Below the pieces are notes generated by a model. That model saw only the letters and a program-made list of their open reading frames with translations. It searched no databases and was not told the DNA's origin. The translations under genes were made by a program, and so were the position numbers. A DNA stretch of 64,000 nt from NCBI RefSeq assembly GCF_019904135.1, contig NZ_JAIOGQ010000008.1, positions 83,418 through 147,417 of the forward strand. The letters run 5' to 3'. Origin of the DNA: Paenibacillus caui (GTDB lineage Bacteria > Bacillota > Bacilli > Paenibacillales > Paenibacillaceae). Positions 36,422-45,660 of the stretch are shown piece after piece (positions within the stretch are counted from its first letter, which is position 1; each line of letters begins with the position of its first letter).

Positions 36422-36511
36422 GTTTTAGTATTAACTATTGATTTATGCACCAAAAAGTTTTAAGTTGTACCTATATGAACCTAAATTGATTGATAAAAAG
36501 GAGAATGCTGC

Positions 36512-37345
36512 ATGGAAATCCGTTATGCCTCCAATCCGAATGAAGTCAAGCGGTTTGATACCGAACGGTTGCGTGAGGAATTTGTGATTGAGTCTCTTTT
36601 TGTCCAGGATGAGCTGACCCTCGTTTATTCTCACGTCGACCGGTTTATCGTGGGAGGCGTTGTTCCCGTGAATCAAGCGGTCGCGCTCGAGGCGGACCCG
36701 AAGGAAATCGGGGCGGCTACCTTCCTGGAGCGCCGGGAAATCGGCATTATCAACATTGGCGGCCAAGGAACGGTGAGCGTAGACGGCACGGACTACACCT
36801 TGGATTCGAAGGAGTGCCTGTATGTTGGGCAAGGTGCGAAAGAGGTTCTGTTTAAAAGCACAAATCCTGCGGCGCCGGCCAAATTTTACTTGAACTCCAC
36901 CCCTGCTCACAAAACCTACCCAACCGTGAGAACAAGCCCATCGGATGCTTTCAACGTTCATTTGGGTGCGATTGACAACTCCAATGAGCGAACCATTTAT
37001 CGTTATATTCATGAACAAGGGATTCAAAGCTGCCAGCTCGTCATGGGCATGACCGAGCTTAAGAAAGGCAACATGTGGAACACCATGCCAGCGCATACGC
37101 ATAACCGCCGGTCCGAAGTATACCTGTACTTCAACGTTCCCGAGGACAGCGTCGTGTTCCATCTGATGGGCGAGCCTCAGGAAACCCGGCATGTGGTGAT
37201 GCGCAATGAGCAGGCCGTCATTTCGCCAAGCTGGTCCATTCACAGCGGTGTAGGCACCAGCAATTATATTTTTATTTGGGGGATGGCCGGTGAGAACCAG
37301 GTGTTCGAGGATATGGACGGGGTGGCTATGAAGGAGCTAAAATAA
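36512..37345 (+). CDS. kduI: 5-dehydro-4-deoxy-D-glucuronate isomerase KduI
   Basis: 277 residues, the family length. Cupin metal site in MPAHTHNRRSEVYLYF (two His, Glu) and a later His in SWSIHSGVGTSNY. It converts 5-keto-4-deoxyuronate, from pectin or other uronate polymers, to 2,5-diketo-3-deoxygluconate. AAGGAG lies eight bases before the ATG. First gene of the kduI-deoR-kduD operon. Confidence 0.95.
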   Translation: MEIRYASNPNEVKRFDTERLREEFVIESLFVQDELTLVYSHVDRFIVGGVVPVNQAVALEADPKEIGAATFLERREIGIINIGGQGTVSVDGTDYTLDSKECLYVGQGAKEVLFKSTNPAAPAKFYLNSTPAHKTYPTVRTSPSDAFNVHLGAIDNSNERTIYRYIHEQGIQSCQLVMGMTELKKGNMWNTMPAHTHNRRSEVYLYFNVPEDSVVFHLMGEPQETRHVVMRNEQAVISPSWSIHSGVGTSNYIFIWGMAGENQVFEDMDGVAMKELK

Positions 37346-37381
37346 ATAGCAACACACTGATATAGAACGGATGAAACGGAT

Positions 37382-38134
37382 ATGAACCCTTTACGCAGAT
37401 ACGAGAAAATTATGGAAGCCTTATTGACCGAAAAGGAAGTGACTGTCGCAAAGCTCAGCGAGCGGCTTCAGGTAACAGGCAAGACGATTCGCGAGGATTT
37501 GACGAAGCTTGAGGAGCAGGGATTGGTGCTGCGCGTCCATGGAGGTGCGGTGCTGGCCAACAGCGACCAGTTCGGCATTCTTCCCGGAAAGGAGCCTTTA
37601 GTCAAGCATGCGGAAGAGAAATCCGAAATTGCCGAAACGGCCATCCGGTTCATTTTCGCGAACGATATCATTGCCCTGGACGGGGGATCCACAACGCTCG
37701 AAATTGCCCGGCGGCTGGGAAACAGCCCGATCACCGTCATCACGAATGACGTCTACATCATCTCCGAGCTGGCGCCTATGGAGAACGTTCGGCTCGTTGT
37801 CCCCGGCGGCTACCGGGTCCGCAACATGCTGGCCGGTCCTGAAGCCGTCTCTTATATTCGGAACCTGAATATTCAGAAAGCGTTCATTTCCGCAACCGGA
37901 GTTCATCCGGAGCACGGATTATCTGTATACACCGGCGATTTAATCGACTTTAAACGCGCTTTGATCGAGACTTCGCGCGAAAGCTTTGCCGTCGTAGACC
38001 ACCACAAATTCGGACACAGCGCCTTGCGTACCTTTGCCCCTCTGTCTGAAATGACGGCCATCATCACAGATCGGGCCCTTCCGTCAGAAACGGCTGAGCA
38101 GTTTCGTAAGGCCGGAATCCGTCTTGAACAGTAA
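37382..38134 (+). CDS. DeoR-family transcriptional regulator of uronate genes
   Basis: 250 residues. The N-terminal helix-turn-helix (VAKLSERLQVTGKTIREDLT) runs into the family hallmark LVLRVHGGAVL; the C-terminal sugar-phosphate sensor contains DGGSTTLEIARRL and ISATGVHPEHGLSVYT. Placed between kduI and kduD, it probably represses this operon and perhaps kdgK-kdgA until a pathway intermediate accumulates. Confidence 0.9.
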   Translation: MNPLRRYEKIMEALLTEKEVTVAKLSERLQVTGKTIREDLTKLEEQGLVLRVHGGAVLANSDQFGILPGKEPLVKHAEEKSEIAETAIRFIFANDIIALDGGSTTLEIARRLGNSPITVITNDVYIISELAPMENVRLVVPGGYRVRNMLAGPEAVSYIRNLNIQKAFISATGVHPEHGLSVYTGDLIDFKRALIETSRESFAVVDHHKFGHSALRTFAPLSEMTAIITDRALPSETAEQFRKAGIRLEQ

Positions 38135-38188
38135 TGCAGCAATGCCGCAAATAAACTGCCCTTAAACCTATAAATAAGGAGAATAGAT

Positions 38189-38941
38189 ATGAAATGTTTT
38201 GATCTTACCGGAAAAACAGCCCTGGTGACCGGAGCTTCCGGCGGGCTGGGCCAGGGCATCGCTTTGGGACTCGCCGAAGCCGGAGCCGACATTGTTGCGG
38301 TCTCCCTGTCCAGCAGCGAGGAAACGGTTAAGGGCGTGACCGCCCTGGGACGAAAAGCGGCCGAAATCTCCGTCGATCTCAGTCAGGCCAACCAATTGGA
38401 AAGCGTATTCAAAGAGGGCCTAGAGCTGACGGGCCGCATTGACATTCTGGTAAATAACGCGGGCATTATCCGCCGCACGCCCGCTGCAGAACACAGCAGC
38501 CAGGATTGGTACGATGTCCTCGACATCAACCTGAATACGGTGTTCCTGCTCTCCCAACTGGCGGGCAAGCATATGATTTCAAGAGGAAGCGGCAAAATTA
38601 TCAATATTGCCTCCATGCTTTCTTTTCAAGGCGGGATCAACGTTCCGGGTTATACAGCAAGCAAGCATGGCGTCGCCGGTCTCACCAAAGCCTTCGCCAA
38701 TGAATGGGCAAGCAAAGGGATTCAGGTCAACGCCCTGGCTCCGGGCTACATGGTCACCGACAACACGGCGCCGATCCGGAAGGATGAGCAGCGCACCCAG
38801 TCCATTACGGACCGGATTCCGGCCGGCCGCTGGGGAACCCCGGAAGATTTGAAAGGTCCCGCTGTCTTCCTCGCTTCTGCCGCATCCGATTATTTGAACG
38901 GACATATTTTATGCGTAGACGGCGGCTGGATGGCAAGATAA
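38189..38941 (+). CDS. kduD: 2-dehydro-3-deoxy-D-gluconate 5-dehydrogenase KduD
   Basis: 250 residues, classical SDR: TGASGGLGQGIALGLAEAG cofactor site, NNAGI, catalytic Ser in NIASMLSF, and YTASKHG with catalytic Tyr/Lys. It reduces 2,5-diketo-3-deoxygluconate to KDG, which kdgK and kdgA then process. AAGGAG lies seven bases before the ATG. Confidence 0.93.
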   Translation: MKCFDLTGKTALVTGASGGLGQGIALGLAEAGADIVAVSLSSSEETVKGVTALGRKAAEISVDLSQANQLESVFKEGLELTGRIDILVNNAGIIRRTPAAEHSSQDWYDVLDINLNTVFLLSQLAGKHMISRGSGKIINIASMLSFQGGINVPGYTASKHGVAGLTKAFANEWASKGIQVNALAPGYMVTDNTAPIRKDEQRTQSITDRIPAGRWGTPEDLKGPAVFLASAASDYLNGHILCVDGGWMAR

Positions 38942-39003
38942 ATATAGTCCCGAAAAAATAAAACGATATACCGCCATTCCAACCGGCGTAGGCCCACCGC
39001 TTG

Positions 39004-39786
39004 CTAAAGCATATGGGATTTTCGATAAACCGACGGGTTAATTCCGTATGCTTTCTTAAAGCTCTTGCTCAAATGGTGTTCATCCGTAAACCCGCAGCGT
39101 TCCGCAATGTCGGCCAGTGTCAAATTCGTCTGGACGAGAAATTGCTGTACCTTTTCCATCCTGATCCGGTGCACGTACTCACTTGGAGTCATCTGAAATT
39201 CTTTCTTGAATATCCGGAACAATTGCACCTGGCTGATCCCTATTTCCCGGGCCACTGCTTTCACCGCAGGGCCCTTTTCCAGCTTCTGCTCAAGCAAACG
39301 GACGGCGCGTTGAAGAAACGGATTTTCGCTGAACAAGCTCGTCTGCGGCTGACGGCGATTCTCCATGACGTATAAAAGCCAAAGATCCCGCAGCAGATGC
39401 TTCTTATACTGCAAGGCCGTTCTGCTGCCGGAATGATCCGTCTCCCGAAATAGCGCCAGAGTCGAGTTGAAGCGCCGCGTGTTGATCAGACGGATTTTTC
39501 CGTCCTCTGCTATTTCCTCTAGGGATGAAGGACCCCCGCCGCTCCAATCAAAACCGATAAAATGAAAGCTTAAGAAGGATGTATCGCGATAAAACGTTGT
39601 TTCGGGAGGACATAGGATCATGTCTCCCTTAATGGCCTTTCCGATCATGCTGCCCATCCTGAACGTGAATTCGCCTTCATCCACGATAAAGCAGCTCCAA
39701 TGCGTATATTTATCATACTCCTTCATGAATTGCTTGGCGCCTTCTACGTACACATGAAACAAGAGCTCCGGCTCCCAGTCCTCCAT
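39004..39786 (-). CDS. AraC-family transcriptional regulator
   Basis: 260 residues from ATG 39786 (GGAGG six bases upstream). An N-terminal cupin-like sensing half is followed by two C-terminal helix-turn-helix units (VKAVAREIGISQVQLFRIFK and LADIAERCGFTDEHHLSKSF, then KAYGINPSVYRK). Divergent from the 456-residue orphan gene, which it probably controls. Confidence 0.9.
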   Translation of the reverse strand: MEDWEPELLFHVYVEGAKQFMKEYDKYTHWSCFIVDEGEFTFRMGSMIGKAIKGDMILCPPETTFYRDTSFLSFHFIGFDWSGGGPSSLEEIAEDGKIRLINTRRFNSTLALFRETDHSGSRTALQYKKHLLRDLWLLYVMENRRQPQTSLFSENPFLQRAVRLLEQKLEKGPAVKAVAREIGISQVQLFRIFKKEFQMTPSEYVHRIRMEKVQQFLVQTNLTLADIAERCGFTDEHHLSKSFKKAYGINPSVYRKSHML

Positions 39787-39862
39787 GGCTTGCCTCCACA
39801 TCTGAAATTATTTACAAGTATAACGATAAATTTATACATTATCAAAGTAATATTGATACTTT

Positions 39863-39886
39863 ACAATGAAGTCAACAATGAAGTCA
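39863..39886 (+). repeat. Two perfect tandem copies of ACAATGAAGTCA in the AraC/orphan promoter region
   Basis: The 12-base unit occurs twice without a gap, just upstream of the ribosome binding site of the orphan gene. Direct repeats of about one helical turn are typical of AraC-family binding sites, but here they may lie within the transcript leader. Confidence 0.5.
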
Positions 39887-39908
39887 AACTACAAGGAGGC
39901 TAAAAAAT

Positions 39909-41279
39909 ATGACTGTAAGCCCATTGAATATTTCAGGGGTTATCCCCCATTTGACGGCAACTGCAGGCATTGAAGGAGCACGTACCGAAACCGGGATCGG
40001 CGCTGTCATGCCATGGGCTAACAAGCTTTGGTTCATCACTTATGTTGCACACAAATCGTATACGGGCAGCGGGACCGGATTGTTTGAAGTCAACAACGAT
40101 TTTAAAATCGTCAAAAGACCTGAAAGCGTTGTCGGAACTTATGCGAACCGGATGATACATGCAGGTTCGAGCCAACTGATGATCGGCCCGCACCTGATCG
40201 ATATCGAGGGCAAGGTTCGGACCGTTCCGGATTTGGTCGACCATCGCCTGACCGCCTGCATGACCCATCTGACCCATCCGGACGAAATGCTGTATGTGCT
40301 TACTATGGAAGGTCTGCTGTTCGAGACGAACGTGTATACTCTCGAGACGACGCTTTTGTTCGATTTGCTTAAAGAGCTTCATGTATCCGAGAAATGCTAT
40401 CCGCACTTCAAAGGCGGCTGGACGAAAGACGGACGTGTCGTGATTGCCAACAATACTTATGATGAAGAAGAATTTCTGGGCAACAAAAGCGACGGAAGAT
40501 TAGCCGAATGGGACGGGGAATGCTGGACGGTTCTGGAAGAGAATCCGTTTTGCGAGGTCGCTTCGTCGGGCCTAAGTCCTTTATTCGCCACCGGTTTCGA
40601 CAAGTCGTCCGCTATTTTAAGAGTGTTCACCAAAGGCGAATGGTCCACTTACCGCTTGCCTAAGGCGACGCAAGCCATGGACCACATGTGGTTCACCGAA
40701 TGGCCGCGCATCCGTGAAGTCGAGACAGAGCGGCTGCTGATGAATTTCCACGGAATGTTTTACGAGCTGTCTCATAACGCTTTCGGCGGCAAAGTGTGGG
40801 GGGTTAGGCCGATCAGCACCCATTTGCGGATGATTCCGGATTTCTGCTCGTGGCGCGGGTTGCTCGTGCTGGCAGGCAATCAGGTAACTCCGATTGGCGA
40901 CACCAATTTGCTGGCCGGACAGCCGCAGTCGAATTTATGGTTCGGCAAAACCGACGATCTCTGGAATTTCGGAAAACCATCCGGTTGGGGCGGCCCATGG
41001 TGGGAAGAAGAAGTCAAGGCTTGGGTACCTTCCGATCCTTATTTAATGACCGGCTTTGAGCATAAGGTTCTGCATCTTACACATGAAGCGGAATGCGAGG
41101 TCTCCTTTGAAGTTCAGGTCGATTTCCTCGGCAACGGCACCTGGAAGCCTTATAAGAAAATTCAGGTTCCCCCTGGGGGATACAGCCATCACGAGTTCCC
41201 TACAGGATTCAGCGCTCACTGGGTACGAATTGTACCGAGCAAAGACTGTAAAGCGAGCGCGCATTTGATCTACACGTAA
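39909..41279 (+). CDS. 456-residue protein of unknown function, probable beta-propeller, AraC-controlled
   Basis: No signal peptide and no transmembrane segment. The sequence is rich in Trp and in short beta-strand-like blocks with recurring patterns (LIDIEGKVRTVPDL, LAEWDGECWTVLEE, VFTKGEWSTYRLPK), which suggests a propeller. A C-terminal beta domain (EVSFEVQVDFLGNGTWKPY) looks like a carbohydrate-binding sandwich. It is monocistronic, divergent from an AraC regulator and next to uronate catabolism, so a role with a sugar polymer or derivative is a guess. GGAGG lies upstream of the ATG; a strong terminator follows. Confidence 0.75.
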   Translation: MTVSPLNISGVIPHLTATAGIEGARTETGIGAVMPWANKLWFITYVAHKSYTGSGTGLFEVNNDFKIVKRPESVVGTYANRMIHAGSSQLMIGPHLIDIEGKVRTVPDLVDHRLTACMTHLTHPDEMLYVLTMEGLLFETNVYTLETTLLFDLLKELHVSEKCYPHFKGGWTKDGRVVIANNTYDEEEFLGNKSDGRLAEWDGECWTVLEENPFCEVASSGLSPLFATGFDKSSAILRVFTKGEWSTYRLPKATQAMDHMWFTEWPRIREVETERLLMNFHGMFYELSHNAFGGKVWGVRPISTHLRMIPDFCSWRGLLVLAGNQVTPIGDTNLLAGQPQSNLWFGKTDDLWNFGKPSGWGGPWWEEEVKAWVPSDPYLMTGFEHKVLHLTHEAECEVSFEVQVDFLGNGTWKPYKKIQVPPGGYSHHEFPTGFSAHWVRIVPSKDCKASAHLIYT

Positions 41280-41287
41280 GGCCAATC

Positions 41288-41324
41288 GCGGACAGACTCC
41301 AGATCAGGAGCCTGTCCGCTTTTC
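41288..41324 (+). terminator. Intrinsic terminator of the 456-residue orphan gene
   Basis: GCGGACAG and CTGTCCGC form the stem with an inner TCC/GGA; TTTTC follows. Confidence 0.88.
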
Positions 41325-41462
41325 ATTCCCTCCCGAACAAGCATTGACGGATAGAATATCCAGTAATATCATATAAGGATTGTAAAAATCGTTTCTATTA
41401 AGAAAAGATTAGACGATGCATGTATGGAAAATAAGATGAAGCGTAGTAAGGAGACTGAAGCA

Positions 41463-42341
41463 ATGTCTGAGAACCACGAAAATTCAGGACCTTTTGAGGG
41501 CAGCAGCCGCCGCAATCTGCAGGCCGACTGCGAGAATTGCTTCGGCTTGTGCTGTGTCGCGCTCCCCTTCGCTGCTTCGGCGGACTTCGCGATTGACAAA
41601 GCTGCCGGGCAGCCCTGCCAAAACCTGCAATCGGACTTCCGCTGCGGTGTTCACAGCAGCCTCAGGAAGTTGGGCTTTCGAGGTTGCACGGTATATGACT
41701 GCTTCGGCGCGGGACAACAGGTTTCCAAGGTAACCTTCGGCGGACGCGACTGGCGGCAAAACCCGGGATCCGCAAAACAAATGTATGAAGTGTTCACGAT
41801 CATGTGGCAGCTCCATGAGCTCCTCTGGTATCTGACCGAAGCGCTAACTCTTCAACCCGCACGAATGATTCACGGTGAGCTCCGCTTGGCGCTCGAAGAG
41901 ACGCAGCGCCTCACTCGCCTTGATCCAGATTCCCTCATGGAACTGAACGTGGCTGCACACCGGGCAGAGGTCAATGCCCTGCTCCTGCGGGCCAGCGAAC
42001 TCGTGCGAGCCGAAGCCCTTCGCTCGCAGAAGGAACATTCAGGCCGCCGGAAGACCTACGGCCGAGGGGCCGATCTGATCGGCGCAAAGCTGAGAGGGGC
42101 CAACCTTAGCGGAGCCAATTTGAGAGGAGCCTATCTGATTGCCGCTGATCTCAGAGGCGCCGACCTGAGAGTGGCCGACCTCATCGGGGCTGACTTTCGG
42201 GATGCAGACCTTAGAGGCGCCGACCTCAGGGGAAGTATTTTCCTCACCCAAGCGCAGATCAATTCGGCAAAGGGAGATGCCGCCACAAAGCTGCCGCCTG
42301 CACTCACTCGTCCAACGCACTGGTCCGAATTTGGAGCATAA
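41463..42341 (+). CDS. Cys-rich N-terminal domain plus C-terminal pentapeptide-repeat protein
   Basis: 292 residues from ATG 41463 (AAGGAG nine bases upstream; an earlier in-frame ATG at 41424 lacks one). Residues about 25-75 contain CENCFGLCC and further Cys at QPC, FRC, GCTVYDC, resembling a metal-binding CxxCxxxCC cluster. A helical middle follows. Residues about 215-265 form a run of A(D/N)L-type pentapeptides ([15 protein letters not shown] and so on), which fold as a right-handed quadrilateral helix. Pentapeptide proteins can mimic DNA; the combination with a Cys cluster is unusual. Function unknown. Confidence 0.8.
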   Translation: MSENHENSGPFEGSSRRNLQADCENCFGLCCVALPFAASADFAIDKAAGQPCQNLQSDFRCGVHSSLRKLGFRGCTVYDCFGAGQQVSKVTFGGRDWRQNPGSAKQMYEVFTIMWQLHELLWYLTEALTLQPARMIHGELRLALEETQRLTRLDPDSLMELNVAAHRAEVNALLLRASELVRAEALRSQKEHSGRRKTYGRGADLIGAKLRGANLSGANLRGAYLIAADLRGADLRVADLIGADFRDADLRGADLRGSIFLTQAQINSAKGDAATKLPPALTRPTHWSEFGA

Positions 42342-42352
42342 AGCGAGCAGAC

Positions 42353-42391
42353 AAAAAGCACCTTGAGCATTCGCGGGCATGCTCAGGGTGC
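42353..42391 (-). terminator. Intrinsic terminator of the histidine kinase gene
   Basis: On the minus strand GCACC-CTGAGCAT pairs with ATGCTCA-AGGTGC, followed by TTTTTG. Confidence 0.85.
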
Positions 42392-42414
42392 CTGCCGGCC
42401 CTGCCCTATAAGAT

Positions 42415-44214
42415 TTACGTTCCTTGAACGATCTCTTTGGGACTCAAAGGAATTTCGATTTGGAACGTTGTTGTTTCGCCGCCGCTTTCCAACAGGATAA
42501 AGCCGCCATAGCTCTCTGTAATTTTTTTGACGATGAAAAGTCCTAATCCGCTGTTGTTTGTTTTGGGCTTTGTAGAAAATCCGTGTTCAAAAATGCGCTC
42601 CCTTATCTGCTCCGGAATGGGTTCGCCATTATTCAACACCTGGATGGTAAGCGCTTTGTGTTCAACACGAGCAATTACCTTTACCTTACGGTTAATCTCA
42701 TCGAGGTCCTGTACCGCATAAAAAGCGTTGTCAATCAGGTTTCCGGTGATCCGAACCAGGTTGGTAATTTTCATGATGTCCAGATTCAATTGGTCAAAAC
42801 CTTTAAAATGATATTCAAAGTTGATTTTGCGCTCCAGGGCTTGCGCGGCTTTGGCTTGGATTAAACCGCTAAATGCAGGAATATGGATATCGATAATATC
42901 ATTGAGCGATTTGTTGATATGGGAGAGGCTGCGGAGGTACTCTTCGAGCTCATTGTATTTTTTAATGCTCGCAAGCCCTGACAAAGCAAAAATATGATTG
43001 ATGAAATCATGGCGGTATTCCTTAACCGTCTTGAACAAGCTTTCAATATTTTGCAGGTACATGCTTTGAACATCATCTACGATCTTGCTTTGTTTTCGGA
43101 TATAACGACCGACCGCAGTCAGCATGAGGCCCCCAAACACCAAAATGGCGAGGGCAACGACAGATATTCTGATTTCTCTATGGATCAGATCGGAGGTCAT
43201 TTTTTTCATATCGGAAGTCACAATGACAAGCATTCGGTCAAACCCTTTGTTCACATTGTCCTTTAAGCTGATGGGCGAATACGTCCTCAAAACCGATTTC
43301 CCGTTAATGGTCATCACTTTATGGACCCTCTCCATCTTTGAAAATGCTTCTTTTGCCAATGTCAAATCTTCCGGAGAAGTATACGTGTACTTACCATAAA
43401 GCAGCTTTCGTTCCGAATGCCATTCGGGATTGTTCGGATTGGGAGCTTTCCACTCTCCCTGCAAAATTTTATCGTTGAGTACGCCGATTTCCAAAATAAA
43501 GGGATTACTTTTCTTCTGGTCTTCAATATTAAACTCTACACCGGCTTGATCATGAAATCGCTTGATAATGTCCTCCGAGATGTAGGGATCAATTAAATAG
43601 TCCGTGGTGCCGTCATTGTAATAACCCCATTTGCTGATCCTGGTAGTATCCGAAGAGGAGGTGTCGTATGGACCTGCCCAAAAATGGGGCAAGTTTTCGC
43701 CAAAATTTTTAATAGGCGTGGCATCATGCTTCTCCATCAGCTCTTTAAACACAACATTCCATTTTCCGCCGCCCCAGGTTTCCGTGGTCAATCCGATTTC
43801 TTTGGGATCGCTTGACTTCACTCCTATAAAACGGTCTTCCTCTTTCAAATACTTGAACAGCGTCAAGCCTTCAATCCCCAATTGGCGACTTACTTCCCTG
43901 AGCTGTTCATTCGTAACATCATTCAGCTTGTGAGGCAGTCGATTTTGAGCCGCTATGGCAGCTAGGCGCAGTTTGTCGGACAATGTTTCCTCGAACAGCA
44001 TTTCCCCCTTCTGAGTAATTTCCAGGGAGGATTTAATATGGGAAGTCATGAATTCTATGCTTTGCTTCTGGCCGTCCAGCAGCGTGTTTCGCATTGTATA
44101 GTAGTACATGCCGTTTAAAAAGACTAAAAGAAGACCCATAACCAATATGTATAATACCATCAGTTTCCTGAATTCTATCTTCATACGAGTAAACGTTCCT
44201 CTCTCCATAGTCAA
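42415..44214 (-). CDS. Membrane sensor histidine kinase with Spo0B-like dimerisation motif
   Basis: 599 residues. One helix near residues 18-40, a 300-residue extracytoplasmic sensor, a second helix near 350-372, then EYRHDFINHIFALSGL with the phospho-accepting His, and a GHKL ATPase domain (NLIDNAFYAV N box, IFEHGFSTK, GLGLFIVKKI G box). The RHDxxNH motif is that of the CitA/DcuS/Spo0B group. No response regulator is encoded nearby. The start could be TTG 44214 (GGAGAAG nine bases upstream), ATG 44208 or ATG 44184. Confidence 0.87.
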   Translation of the reverse strand: MTMERGTFTRMKIEFRKLMVLYILVMGLLLVFLNGMYYYTMRNTLLDGQKQSIEFMTSHIKSSLEITQKGEMLFEETLSDKLRLAAIAAQNRLPHKLNDVTNEQLREVSRQLGIEGLTLFKYLKEEDRFIGVKSSDPKEIGLTTETWGGGKWNVVFKELMEKHDATPIKNFGENLPHFWAGPYDTSSSDTTRISKWGYYNDGTTDYLIDPYISEDIIKRFHDQAGVEFNIEDQKKSNPFILEIGVLNDKILQGEWKAPNPNNPEWHSERKLLYGKYTYTSPEDLTLAKEAFSKMERVHKVMTINGKSVLRTYSPISLKDNVNKGFDRMLVIVTSDMKKMTSDLIHREIRISVVALAILVFGGLMLTAVGRYIRKQSKIVDDVQSMYLQNIESLFKTVKEYRHDFINHIFALSGLASIKKYNELEEYLRSLSHINKSLNDIIDIHIPAFSGLIQAKAAQALERKINFEYHFKGFDQLNLDIMKITNLVRITGNLIDNAFYAVQDLDEINRKVKVIARVEHKALTIQVLNNGEPIPEQIRERIFEHGFSTKPKTNNSGLGLFIVKKITESYGGFILLESGGETTTFQIEIPLSPKEIVQGT

Positions 44215-44297
44215 CTAATCTTACTTCTCCATTTGTCGACAAAATTCCTCCATTTGTGCCCGCAGTCGCATCATTCCGCCTTTTTTTTCTGGTACTT

Positions 44298-44325
44298 CAG
44301 GAATAGTATAGCAGGAATAGTATAG
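44298..44325. repeat. Perfect tandem duplication of CAGGAATAGTATAG
   Basis: Two adjacent copies of a 14-base unit upstream of the histidine kinase gene. On the minus strand each copy contains CTATACTATTCC, so it may duplicate a -10-like TATACT. Confidence 0.6.
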
Positions 44326-44350
44326 TATAATCAGGAAATAATTTTCTATA

Positions 44351-44387
44351 ATAAAAAATAGCCGATACCGAGGCAAATGCGGTACCA
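44351..44387 (-). terminator. Intrinsic terminator of azlCD
   Basis: On the minus strand GGTACCG-CATTTGCCT-CGGTATC forms a seven-pair stem (one wobble), followed after GGCTA by TTTTTTATT. Confidence 0.65.
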
Positions 44388-44426
44388 GCTGCTGATGACA
44401 TCATTCAATTGCACGATCTCTCTTTT

Positions 44427-44744
44427 TTAACTCAAAAGGTAACGGACTAACCATCCAATCATGACTCCGATGATAACAGAAGGAAGAAACATCTTTATGA
44501 TTCTGATGGCTACTGCTGCGGAAAGACAACCTATAAGAACCGGAAGTGAAATAGCGAGCTGGCCAGCCGAGGGAACCAGGATTTGTTTGATGATCAATGC
44601 CGTTATAATGCCAATCGGCACATAATTAAAATATGAACGCAAGGAAGGACTCATCTCACGTCCTGCCATGAACTCAACGCCGAAGATACGCGATAGATAA
44701 GTGGAAACGGAAAGCAAGCCGATTAGAAACCAAGATTTAAGCAT
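44427..44744 (-). CDS. azlD: AzlD-family branched-chain amino acid exporter subunit
   Basis: 105 residues, four helices, with the SLRSYFNYVPIGIITALIIK pattern of the AzlD family. It works with AzlC to export branched-chain amino acids or their analogues. It overlaps the azlC stop by eight bases. Confidence 0.9.
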   Translation of the reverse strand: MLKSWFLIGLLSVSTYLSRIFGVEFMAGREMSPSLRSYFNYVPIGIITALIIKQILVPSAGQLAISLPVLIGCLSAAVAIRIIKMFLPSVIIGVMIGWLVRYLLS

Positions 44745-45426
44745 TTAGGGATCTCCTCTTCAAATAAAGACCTGCCAGCGGCGCTAAAACACCAGTGATC
44801 ATGATCGTAAACTCATTGCCCGGCATGAAATATTCGAACCCAATCGCGATCACGGCAGCAGCGAGCGCGGTTGCAATTACCGGTTTTTCCTTTAGAGAAG
44901 GGATGAGAAGTGCTGCAAACGTAATCGGAAAAGCCAAATCTAACCCCCATTTTTGAGGGTCTGCCTGGTTTCCAACCAGCGCTCCAATGAGCGAAGAAAT
45001 AATCCAAGCCAAATAGAAAACACCGGCAACGATTCCGAAATAAAGAGGGTCCGGACCATATTTTTTAAACCTTGAGCTGCCCAAAACAAAAGGTTCATCC
45101 GATACACCAAAAGACAGCAGCCATCTCCACTTCTTCGCAGGGGCTAGCCCCTCTGCAAGAGCAGCTCCGTACAACAAATTACGCAAATTTAATAAAATCG
45201 AGGTAAAAAGGACGCTGGCCGGGCTTGCGCCGGACGCTAGCATGCCGACAGCTACAATTTGTACAGCCCCGGAGAATACCAGCAAGGACATGGCGACAGA
45301 AGCCGCCAAACTAAAATCGGCCTCTGTCGCGAGTACCCCATAAGATAAGCCATATGCTGCAATGGCAAAGGCTAGCGGTAAAGCTTCTAAAATACCGGTT
45401 TTGATCGTTCTTTTTACATCATCCAT
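44737..45426 (-). CDS. azlC: AzlC-family branched-chain amino acid exporter
   Basis: 229 residues with six or more helices. ALPLAFAIAAYGLSYGVLA at the N-terminus and LNLRNLLYGAALAEGL in the middle are AzlC signatures. AAGGAGG precedes the ATG. Divergent from an XRE-cupin regulator. Confidence 0.92.
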   Translation of the reverse strand: MDDVKRTIKTGILEALPLAFAIAAYGLSYGVLATEADFSLAASVAMSLLVFSGAVQIVAVGMLASGASPASVLFTSILLNLRNLLYGAALAEGLAPAKKWRWLLSFGVSDEPFVLGSSRFKKYGPDPLYFGIVAGVFYLAWIISSLIGALVGNQADPQKWGLDLAFPITFAALLIPSLKEKPVIATALAAAVIAIGFEYFMPGNEFTIMITGVLAPLAGLYLKRRSLNA

Positions 45427-45660
45427 CTCAGTTCAACCTCCTTATTTCTAAGAATCTAAAGACAGTACTCGCAAACATGAAAAAGCAAAAAAAGTTAACC
45501 AGTGAAGTGTAAATTAAACAGCGATCTGATAAAATAAAGTTAACTTTCAGATTATTATAATATAAAACCACACTTGATTTGTATATTATAATTTACTTTT
45601 CATATATTTTAATGTACAAAACCTTATTCAGAATAGGTCTTTGGATCGAAGGAGGATAAA

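Noticed and set aside
42039..42380. Minus-strand frames opposite the pentapeptide repeats
   Set aside because: They arise from the repeat periodicity of the coding strand.
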